Positions 8,211-14,850 of a stretch of DNA of 14,850 nucleotides are shown here, piece after piece (the first letter of the stretch is position 1; each line of letters begins with the position of its first letter). The notes under the pieces were generated by a model. It had not been told where the DNA came from and did not search any database. It saw only the letters and a program-made list of their open reading frames with translations. The position numbers and the translations under genes are program-made. Where the stretch lies: positions 1 through 14,850 of the forward strand of contig DXGW01000016.1 of assembly GCA_019113665.1 (NCBI GenBank). Reading direction: 5' to 3'. Source of the DNA: Candidatus Alistipes excrementipullorum (GTDB lineage: Bacteria; Bacteroidota; Bacteroidia; Bacteroidales; Rikenellaceae).

Positions 8211-9560
8211 TTATTCAACCTTGAAAGGTATCACGGCCGAGGCAACCTTGCGGTTGGCTGTGTCGGTGACGAAAACCACCAGACGGTAGTTGCCGGCAGC
8301 GTCCGGAGCCGTGAATTTTATGTCGCTCTTGGTATTGTCCTCGATGAGGCCCGAAATTCCGTCGGGAAGGCTGCCGTCGGATGCGGCCGATCCCTCGAGA
8401 TAGATCAGCCACTTGTACGACAGTGCCGCACCCGAAGGGGAAGTGGCCGTAACCGAAGCCGTATTCTGCGACGATACCCCGACAATGATGGCATCGTCGG
8501 CTATCTTGCCGTTCATGGTCATCGCCGAACGGTCCTCGATGCGCGGTGCGAGCTTCTCGGGTCGCTTGCCCGTCCAGTAATAGGTCATCTCGTCGACCGA
8601 CCCGAACGAGTTGCCCTCCTTGTCGAAGAGACCGTACCAGGTCAGCACCTCGCCGTGGTTCTGGTAACCCCAGACGAAGACGAACGAACCGATACAGCCG
8701 TTCGCACGGTCGGGAAGTATGTTGTCACGCATGATCTCGGCATAGATCTCGGCCTTCTGCGTACTGGTCTGCTCGACAAGTGCTCCCCATGGCAGCTTCA
8801 TGGGCTCGGACGACGCCGATACGGTCCACGTACCGCGGGGCCCGAACTCGGTGACCATGTAGGGTTTGTCCCAGCCCGCAGTCTCCATGTTCTTGCCCAC
8901 GTTGGCCGTCGAGGGATAGTACGAGTTCACCGACAGAATGTCGATTTCGGGCGCATGCTTGATGATAAGCTCGATGTTGGCGGTGTTGGCGCCGGCCAGA
9001 GCCACCGTCGTCGGGTGGTTGGGGTCCTCCTCGTGGATCATGGCCGCAATGTCGTTGACGGCCTTCCACAACTGCTCCTTCTTGGTGTACATCGACTCGA
9101 TCTCGTTACCTATCGACCAGCACATCACGGCCGGGTGGTTGCGGTAACGGCGAACGATGTCGCGAACCTTCTCGAACTGCTCGGCAACCTTCTCCGCATC
9201 GTCGTAATCGAAACCGTCACGCTCGCGGGCAATGGGCAGACCCATGTTGACGTAAAGGCCGTTGCGGTAGGCTTCACTCAGAATCGACGGGGTCGTGTCG
9301 TCGGTCGTACCGTATGTACGGAAGACGTTGCCGCCGAACTCGCGCACGCGGCTGTACCAGCGGTTGGCCGCCGCTCCGTTGATATAGAACTCCTCACCCT
9401 CCTTGAGCAGGCGCCAGCGGCCGTCGGTGTCCTGCGAAATCTCGAATTTTGTCGGAGAGTTGGGATCGGATCCGGGAGGTATGATCGTCTCACGCTCCTT
9501 GCTGCAGGCCGCAAACATGAGCAGCGCCGCAAGCGATATGGTTATATGCGATATTTTCAT
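8211..9560 (-). CDS. TIM-barrel glycoside hydrolase lipoprotein, GH2-C/GH5-like (clan A), with C-terminal Ig-like domain
   Basis: Probable surface or periplasmic retaining beta-glycosidase or endoglycanase of 449 residues. The lipobox FAAC puts lipidation at Cys19. A TIM barrel spans about residues 50-335. CWSIGNEIE supplies the likely acid/base Glu153 at the end of strand 4, and YMVTEFGP the likely nucleophile Glu238 at the end of strand 7, the standard clan GH-A pair. Residues from about 345 to 449 look like a PKD/Ig-like beta-sandwich (SPSGAALSYKWLIYL, then AAGNYRLVVFVTDTANRKVASA). It resembles the catalytic third of GH2 enzymes but has no N-terminal jelly-roll or immunoglobulin domains, so it could belong to GH5 or another clan-A family. 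It starts 12 bases after the flavoenzyme gene. A homologue is partly visible at 1-611. Confidence 0.87.
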   Translation of the reverse strand: MKISHITISLAALLMFAACSKERETIIPPGSDPNSPTKFEISQDTDGRWRLLKEGEEFYINGAAANRWYSRVREFGGNVFRTYGTTDDTTPSILSEAYRNGLYVNMGLPIARERDGFDYDDAEKVAEQFEKVRDIVRRYRNHPAVMCWSIGNEIESMYTKKEQLWKAVNDIAAMIHEEDPNHPTTVALAGANTANIELIIKHAPEIDILSVNSYYPSTANVGKNMETAGWDKPYMVTEFGPRGTWTVSASSEPMKLPWGALVEQTSTQKAEIYAEIMRDNILPDRANGCIGSFVFVWGYQNHGEVLTWYGLFDKEGNSFGSVDEMTYYWTGKRPEKLAPRIEDRSAMTMNGKIADDAIIVGVSSQNTASVTATSPSGAALSYKWLIYLEGSAASDGSLPDGISGLIEDNTKSDIKFTAPDAAGNYRLVVFVTDTANRKVASAVIPFKVE

Positions 9561-9572
9561 GGCTGTAATTGG

Positions 9573-11207
9573 TTATTTGGTCCGACTTTCGGCCGGGGTA
9601 AGTATCTGTCCGGCCTCGGTCAATATGGTTTTAAGTTTGCCGTAATCTATCTGCTGTACCGTGCAGCCCGAATCGAGGGCAAGCACCGCCGCTGCCGCTG
9701 CCGACTGGCCGAGCACCATGTAGGTGGGCTCCATGCGGATCGAGGCGTAGGCCACGTGCGAAGCCGACAGGCAGACGGGAACAAGCAGGTTGCCGCACTC
9801 ACCGGCCTTGGGCACGAGCGAGTAGTAGCTGATGGGATACGGGCGCGTCGAGGTGAAGATATTGCCCTCGATGTGCACCTTGCCGTCGTCACCGGCCACG
9901 TGCGACACGTAGTGGCAGTCGAGCATGTACGAACCCACACCCACCGGGTAACGAGCCTCGACACGGAAATCCCTGCGCACGTTGTGCTCGGTCATCACCT
10001 CCTGGCCGACCATGCGGCGCGCCTCACGCACGTAGATCTGGTACGGGAAGTGTCCGCTGTCGGCAAACTCGTCGGCAGCAAGGCCCCAACGCTTCATCTC
10101 TGTACGCAGGTGCTCCGGAACACGCGGGTCGTTGCCCAGGAACCACAGCATGCCGAGAGCATACTCCTTGTGTGCGCGCTCGATGCGCTCACGCTCGGCA
10201 TAGTCGCCTTCGGGATAGCCGTAGCTCGCACCCACGAAGTCGAGATGGTTGGTGTCGGTCTTGCGGTTGGGCATCGGCGTAAAGGTTATGATGTTCTTGA
10301 GCTGCACGTCGGGCTTGCCTATGATCTTGCGGGCGAGAACGACCTCGTAAAGTTCGGGGTCGTAGTTCTCGGGACGCTCGATCGGAACCATGTTCGTCGG
10401 GTCGTCGGTAAGCGTCAGACGGTAGCAGTACGTCTGGGTGCGGCCGTCGGCATCGCCCTCCTCGCCCCACAGTCCGGCATCGATATAGGGAAGCAGTCGT
10501 CCGCCCTCCCTGTCGGCATAGGGCGACATCTCGACCTCTCCGTCGAGGCGTATGCCGGCAAGTGTTTCGTTGTACTGCCACTTCGACTCGCGGCCGACGA
10601 TGTACGACACTCCGGCCAATGCCATCAGGTCTCCCTCATACGAGGCGTCGATGAACATTCCGGCCGCCACGCTGCTGCCGTCCTCGAAGACTATGCGGCG
10701 TATGTCGGAACCGCTCTTCACGACACCCTTCTTCAGGTCGAGACGCGCACCGTAGATGACCTCGACACCGGCCTCGGCAAGCATCTGTTTCATGATGCGC
10801 TCGCCGACACCCGACTCGTAGACCCACTGCATGCGGCGTGCATCGCTCTTGCCCGAGAAGGTGCGCTTGCGGGTCGAAACCATAAACTCGTCGCGCGTCT
10901 GGTTGCGCCACACCGAATCGGCAAGGTAATAATCGTATATGCGGCGGTAGAACTCCTCGGCCAGACCGCCTATGATCGTATGGCGGTTGATGTCCGTAGC
11001 CGTAAGGCCCGAAGTGGCCAGGCCGCCTACATGCGAGTTCTTCGAGACGAGAACCGTGCTCTTGCCCATGCGCGCAGCCTGTATGGCGGCCATCACGCCC
11101 GAAGCGCTCTCACCGTAGACACAGACGTCGCACTGACGGGGACGGGCCCCGAAGACAGGTATGCAAAACAGAGATACAAACGTGAATATCAGAATTATCC
11201 GTTTCAT
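9573..11207 (-). CDS. Exported FAD-dependent oxidoreductase (FAD_oxidored family), short paralogue
   Basis: Predicted flavoenzyme of 544 residues with a cleavable signal peptide (residues 1-20, ending PVFGA), so probably periplasmic. A Rossmann beta-alpha-beta unit lies at about 26-55 (DVCVYGESASGVMAAIQAAR), followed by HVGGLATSGLTATD, the GGL-type segment of the PF12831-like family. Later blocks FIDASYEGDLMALAGV, WFLGNDPRVPE and LLVPVCLSASHVAYASIRME are shared with the oxidoreductase at 4923-6923, so the two are paralogues. It lacks the C-terminal add-on domain of that protein. Two cofactor-site positions are unusual: GESASG replaces the GG-type loop, and Ser55 occupies the place of the acidic residue that normally holds the adenosine ribose. 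Substrate and electron acceptor are unknown. The ATG at 11207 is preferred over a TTG at 11219 because the signal peptide begins MKR. Confidence 0.88.
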   Translation of the reverse strand: MKRIILIFTFVSLFCIPVFGARPRQCDVCVYGESASGVMAAIQAARMGKSTVLVSKNSHVGGLATSGLTATDINRHTIIGGLAEEFYRRIYDYYLADSVWRNQTRDEFMVSTRKRTFSGKSDARRMQWVYESGVGERIMKQMLAEAGVEVIYGARLDLKKGVVKSGSDIRRIVFEDGSSVAAGMFIDASYEGDLMALAGVSYIVGRESKWQYNETLAGIRLDGEVEMSPYADREGGRLLPYIDAGLWGEEGDADGRTQTYCYRLTLTDDPTNMVPIERPENYDPELYEVVLARKIIGKPDVQLKNIITFTPMPNRKTDTNHLDFVGASYGYPEGDYAERERIERAHKEYALGMLWFLGNDPRVPEHLRTEMKRWGLAADEFADSGHFPYQIYVREARRMVGQEVMTEHNVRRDFRVEARYPVGVGSYMLDCHYVSHVAGDDGKVHIEGNIFTSTRPYPISYYSLVPKAGECGNLLVPVCLSASHVAYASIRMEPTYMVLGQSAAAAAVLALDSGCTVQQIDYGKLKTILTEAGQILTPAESRTK

Positions 11208-11234
11208 CAATCTAATCAAGTATTTGTTTATGTG

Positions 11235-12827
11235 TTAATAACCTACATTCTGCGGGAAGTTCTCGGCCCCCATGTTGATGATCTCGGCTTCGGGGATCGG
11301 CCAGCGTACGAAGTGCGGGTTGGCCGGAAGATTGGTGCGGCCGTTCAACGATGCCGGATATGCCGGGTTGCCCGCATAGTTCTTCACCTGGTCGATGAGT
11401 ATGCCCAGACGCTTGAGGAAATACCAGCGGTCGTTCTCGAACGCAAGCTCGCGCGCCTCCTCGTCGATGATGAGCTTGAGCGTCACGGTTCCCGTAAACT
11501 CGTCGTTGCCCGCACGCATCCACGTCTTGTTATAATAGTAGCGTGCCTTGGTAGCGTCGCCCAGACGCATGGCAGCCTCGGCTCCGGCTATGTACGTGTC
11601 GGCCAGACGGTAGACGATGAAGTCCTTGTAGCTGCGCTTGTCCGATGCCTCCTTGGTCCAGATGTCACCCCACTTGGTGCAGCCGGGGAACGTATAGCGC
11701 GGGTCGCCGCTGCCGCCCGTATGTGCGGGCAGGTATTCGCCCGGGTGTACGGTCACGTCGTTGTACTTGACATCGACATTGCGCGTATTGCGGTAGCGGT
11801 GTATGTACCAGTCGGTATAGCGCGTATCCTTCCCGGCGTCGTAGAGCGACAGCAGATAGGGATTGGGAAGCAGTCGTCCGTAGGTATAGCCCCAGTTCTC
11901 GTCCGAGCAGGCCTCCTCCTCGGTTCCGCCGAGTGCCGTACGGTACTGCGCAATGAAGAGAAGGGCAAACTGATGCCCCTTGGGCGTGGACGTCGAGAAG
12001 TTGCCGCCCGGATTCTCACTCCACTGCTGCGTGAGCAGAGCCTCGCTGTGGTTCAGGTCGGCTGCATTGAAGACATCGGCCGTATTGGGCAGAAGTTCGT
12101 AGGGGCTCTCGGTGTCGATAAGGTCGACCATGTCGAGCGCCGTCTGCCAGTCCTTCTTCCACAAGGCCACCTTGGCCAGGATATGGCAGGCTGCCGCCTT
12201 GTTGAAACGGCCCGGATCGGCGGTCCAGTCGAGGTTGTTGATGGCAAAGTCCAGGTCCTCGTACAGCAGTTTGAAGACCTCCTCCGACGTGGCGGGACGG
12301 TACGTGCGCGGCGTGTCGACATTCTCGTATGTCACCGGCTCGGTATTCAGCCAGATACGGTCATAGGTCCTGTAAAGCAGGAAATAGGACTGCGCCCTGA
12401 AGCATTTGGCCTCGGCAAGCACGGCCCGCAGTTCATCGGTATCCTCAAGCCTGCTGCCGGCATCGATGATCTCGTTGCAGCGGCCGATGATCTGATACAT
12501 AACCTTCCACATATGGCCTACCTGCGAAGCCGACGGCTTGAGATAGTTGGGATCGTATATGCCGTAGAAGTTACCCGTGCCGCCGCAGGTCGCAACGATG
12601 TCGGTGCCACGCTCCAATGCCCACATCGTGGGGCTTTCGTTGCCGCTGTTGTCTCCCGCATACGTGCGCTGCAACGCATACAGGGCCGTGACGGCAAGTT
12701 TCAATCCTTCGGTCGAGCCGTAGATGTAATCGACCGAATACTGCGTCTTGTTCTCCTCGGCAAGAAAATCGGAGCACGAGCTCATCATTGTCGCAAGAGA
12801 CAAAACTATTGCTATGTATTTTTTCAT
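11235..12827 (-). CDS. SusD/RagB-family nutrient-binding outer-membrane lipoprotein
   Basis: Surface lipoprotein that forms the lid on the SusC barrel and binds the glycan. It has 530 residues, a normal SusD length. A short signal peptide ends in MSSC, with lipidation expected at Cys18. The N-terminal part carries the helical TPR-like region (GLKLAVTALYALQRTY, then AEAKCFRAQSYFLLYRTYDR, which resembles the usual ARALRAYFYF motif). The C-terminal RagB/SusD region includes DFIVYRLADTYIAGAEAAMR, EEARELAFENDRWYFLKR and the terminal WPIPEAEI. The ATG at 12827 is chosen because the signal peptide starts there and it lies 13 bases after the susC stop. No clear Shine-Dalgarno sequence is visible, which is usual in this phylum. 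Confidence 0.96.
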   Translation of the reverse strand: MKKYIAIVLSLATMMSSCSDFLAEENKTQYSVDYIYGSTEGLKLAVTALYALQRTYAGDNSGNESPTMWALERGTDIVATCGGTGNFYGIYDPNYLKPSASQVGHMWKVMYQIIGRCNEIIDAGSRLEDTDELRAVLAEAKCFRAQSYFLLYRTYDRIWLNTEPVTYENVDTPRTYRPATSEEVFKLLYEDLDFAINNLDWTADPGRFNKAAACHILAKVALWKKDWQTALDMVDLIDTESPYELLPNTADVFNAADLNHSEALLTQQWSENPGGNFSTSTPKGHQFALLFIAQYRTALGGTEEEACSDENWGYTYGRLLPNPYLLSLYDAGKDTRYTDWYIHRYRNTRNVDVKYNDVTVHPGEYLPAHTGGSGDPRYTFPGCTKWGDIWTKEASDKRSYKDFIVYRLADTYIAGAEAAMRLGDATKARYYYNKTWMRAGNDEFTGTVTLKLIIDEEARELAFENDRWYFLKRLGILIDQVKNYAGNPAYPASLNGRTNLPANPHFVRWPIPEAEIINMGAENFPQNVGY

Positions 12828-12840
12828 ATCGACTGACTTT

Positions 12841-14850
12841 TTAGAATGTTATATTCACACCGAACAGCATGGTACGGGGTTCGGGATAATCGCCGGGGGT
12901 AAGTTCGGGACCATAACCCAGAACCTCGGTATCGGTCCACAGGTTGGTGAAGGTCACGTAAAGCCGCAACTGCTGCATGGCTATCTTGCTCGCAATCTTC
13001 TTGGGGAAGGTATAGCCGAACTGCACGTTGCGCAGACGCAGATACGAAGCGTCCTGATAGCCCAATGCGGTAATATAGGCCGGAGCCTGGACCATGTTGG
13101 GGGCCGGAGCCTCGTTCGACGGGTTGTTGACGGTCCAGTAGTTGCGGCGTATGCCGTTACGCTTGCCGGTCATGTCGCCACCCTGCGAGAACGACGTCAG
13201 ATAGGGATTGTACATCGTACCGCCCATCGAGATGTAAAGTTCGGCAGACAGGTCGAAGCCCTTGTAGAAGAAACTCGTCGATATGGAGCCTACCCAGTCG
13301 GGATCGCGCTTCATGATCACGCGGTCGTTGTCAGTAATGGTGTGGTCACCGTCGGTATCCTTGATCTTGATGCTTCCGGGCGTGGCGTCGGGCATGTGCG
13401 AACCAGAAATGTCATCGCCGATCTGCCATATGCCGTCAAACTCATAGTCGTAGTAAACATTCATGGGCTGGCCGATGAACCATCTGTTGTTCACGTCATT
13501 GGCCGGGTTGCCGTTCTCGTCGAGCGAACCGTCGATCTTGAGAATGCGGTTGTCGTTCTTGGCAAACGTCAGGTCGATGTTCCACTGGAAGTCGCGGATC
13601 TTCAAAGGTACGGTATTGAGGGTCATCTCGACGCCGCGGTTGCGGACCTTGCCCAGGTTGACCAGCTGGTTGACATAACCCGTGGACTGGCTGAGCGACT
13701 TGTAGATCAGAAGGTCTGAAGTCAGCGTATTGTAGAGTTCGATGCTGCCGCCCAGACGGCCGTCGAAGAAGCCGAAGTCGAGACCGATATTGGTCGAAGT
13801 CGAGGTCTCCCACTTGAGGTTGGGGTTGGGAAGCGTCGTGTCGGGCAGATAACCCACCGAAGTCACGTTGCCGAATTCGGTCATGTACTTCTCGGTAAGG
13901 CCCAGCGTCGTGTAGGGCGATACGCCCTGGTTGCCGACCTGGCCCCACGAAAGGCGCAGCTTGAGGTTCGAGAGCCAGCGTACGTCCTTGAGGAAAGACT
14001 CCTCGCTGGCACGCCATGCAAACGACGCCGATGGGAAATAACCGAACTTGTTGTTGCGGCCGAAGACCGACGAACCATCGATACGCAGAGCCGCAGTGAA
14101 TAGATAACGGTCCTTGTAATTGTAACGTACACGGCCGAGGAACGACACCATGCGGCGTTCGGACAACTGGTAGGTCGGAACGCCGTACTCCAGGGCCGAA
14201 CCTATGGCATTGTACGAGAGGTCATCGTTGGCGAAGCCAGTGCCGTTGACCCCCAGCGACTTCCATGTTATGACGTTGATACTCTGCATCAACGTGGCGT
14301 CGATACGGTGACCGCGGCCGAGATCCTTCCTGTAGTTGAGAATATTCTCGAGCAGGTAGTCGAAATTCGAACTTCCAGTAGTGGTAGCCTTGCCCTGCGT
14401 ACTCTGACCGGTCGTGTGGTCCAGACCCAGATAGGAGTTGCTTTCGACATTGCGGGCGTTCATGCTCGCATTGAGGCGGTACGAAAGGTCCTTGTATATC
14501 TTCCAGTCGGCGAAGAGGTTGATGATGAACCGGTCGGTCTTCGAGCGGTTCTCCGCATTGTTGATGTTCCACAGGGGGTTGTAGTGCGACTCTCCGGCCT
14601 CGGTCACGTCCTTGCGCAGCGTCACGCCGTCGTCCTCGTAAACCTTGGCCAGCGGCGGCATCGTCACGAAGAGATTGAACGATCCGTCGGCCGTCTCCTT
14701 CCATGCACGCGAATACGAGAGGTTGGCTCCCATCGACAACGTGCGCGTAATCTTCTGGTCGATGTTCAGACGTCCCGACAACTTCTTGAATCCGGAGTTC
14801 GGAACCATACCGTCCTGAGTATAGAGGCCTATGCCGAAAGCATATTTGGT
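12841..14850 (-). CDS. SusC/RagA-family TonB-dependent outer-membrane transporter, C-terminal part
   Basis: Outer-membrane importer of oligosaccharides that works with its SusD partner and is energised by TonB. The visible 669 residues are the beta-barrel half: aromatic-rich alternating strands, LRLSWGQVGNQG, DGIWQIGDD and a C-terminus ending FGVNITF with a final Phe, as in SusC barrels. The frame is open to the window edge: the codons before the Met at 14808 read on without a stop, so that Met is internal. SusC proteins are usually about 1000 residues, so roughly a third is missing here, including the signal peptide, carboxypeptidase-regulatory-like domain, TonB box and plug. It is followed 13 bases later by susD, the usual order. 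Family assignment is secure; substrate is not deducible. Confidence 0.96.
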   Translation of the reverse strand, partial: TKYAFGIGLYTQDGMVPNSGFKKLSGRLNIDQKITRTLSMGANLSYSRAWKETADGSFNLFVTMPPLAKVYEDDGVTLRKDVTEAGESHYNPLWNINNAENRSKTDRFIINLFADWKIYKDLSYRLNASMNARNVESNSYLGLDHTTGQSTQGKATTTGSSNFDYLLENILNYRKDLGRGHRIDATLMQSINVITWKSLGVNGTGFANDDLSYNAIGSALEYGVPTYQLSERRMVSFLGRVRYNYKDRYLFTAALRIDGSSVFGRNNKFGYFPSASFAWRASEESFLKDVRWLSNLKLRLSWGQVGNQGVSPYTTLGLTEKYMTEFGNVTSVGYLPDTTLPNPNLKWETSTSTNIGLDFGFFDGRLGGSIELYNTLTSDLLIYKSLSQSTGYVNQLVNLGKVRNRGVEMTLNTVPLKIRDFQWNIDLTFAKNDNRILKIDGSLDENGNPANDVNNRWFIGQPMNVYYDYEFDGIWQIGDDISGSHMPDATPGSIKIKDTDGDHTITDNDRVIMKRDPDWVGSISTSFFYKGFDLSAELYISMGGTMYNPYLTSFSQGGDMTGKRNGIRRNYWTVNNPSNEAPAPNMVQAPAYITALGYQDASYLRLRNVQFGYTFPKKIASKIAMQQLRLYVTFTNLWTDTEVLGYGPELTPGDYPEPRTMLFGVNITF

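Larger units (their letters stand above)
1..14850 (-). other. Polysaccharide utilization locus, ten-gene colinear run
   Basis: All ten genes are on the minus strand. Following transcription, the spacings are 13, 27, 12, 19, -4, 11, 18, 17 and 5 bases, which leaves no room for a conventional promoter or terminator, so one polycistronic mRNA is likely. A SusC/SusD pair is the hallmark of a PUL in Bacteroidota. Every gene except the 46-residue ORF and the truncated transporter starts with an export signal, five of them with a lipobox cysteine, so the system acts in the outer membrane and periplasm. The upstream promoter and any HTCS, SusR or ECF/anti-sigma regulator lie beyond the right edge. 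The locus continues beyond the left edge. Confidence 0.9.

Noticed and set aside
8655..12836. A stop-free plus-strand frame of about 4.2 kb, antisense to the hydrolase, flavoenzyme and SusD genes
   Set aside because: It spans three well-supported genes on the other strand, has no recognisable domains and an Arg/His/Val/Gly-rich composition typical of antisense shadows in GC-rich DNA.
1..14850. CRISPR arrays, tRNA/rRNA genes, insertion sequences or attachment sites
   Set aside because: Scanning by eye found no regular direct repeats, no transposase-like frames and no RNA gene signatures; nearly all bases are in the ten coding genes.

Overview
The window is one strand of tightly packed genes, all read right to left on the minus strand. 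It is GC-rich by eye. A SusC/SusD pair, several lipoproteins with a Cys lipobox, a fimbrillin-like protein and the scarcity of clear Shine-Dalgarno sites all indicate a gut-type Bacteroidales (Bacteroidota). GC-rich Rikenellaceae such as Alistipes is my best guess, but the genus is inference.

Layout in order of transcription: (1) the C-terminal two thirds of a SusC-like TonB-dependent transporter, running off the right edge (12841-14850); (2) a SusD-like lipoprotein (11235-12827); (3) a secreted FAD-dependent oxidoreductase (9573-11207); (4) a clan-A-like TIM-barrel glycoside hydrolase lipoprotein (8211-9560); (5) a lipoprotein with two repeated Ig-like domains in the SusE/SGBP position (6920-8191); (6) a second FAD-dependent oxidoreductase, a lipoprotein with a golvesin/Xly-type C-terminal domain (4923-6923); (7) a BglX-type GH3 enzyme (2698-4911); (8) a 46-residue small protein (2539-2679); (9) a fimbrillin-like lipoprotein with a FISUMP-type C-terminus (617-2521); (10) a second TIM-barrel hydrolase related to gene 4, running off the left edge (1-611). 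Gaps are 5 to 27 bases and genes 5 and 6 overlap by four bases. I see no internal promoter or terminator and no stretch over 300 bases without a gene.

Together this reads as a polysaccharide utilization locus (PUL). SusC/D and the surface lipoproteins would capture and import a glycan or glycoside, the two TIM-barrel enzymes would cut it, and GH3 would release terminal beta-linked sugars in the periplasm. The unusual part is a pair of paralogous exported flavoenzymes interleaved with paralogous hydrolases. This suggests that the substrate or its aglycone is oxidised before or after hydrolysis. The beta-glycoside preference is inferred from GH3, and the true substrate cannot be read from sequence. 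Regulators, the SusC N-terminus and the locus boundaries lie outside the window.
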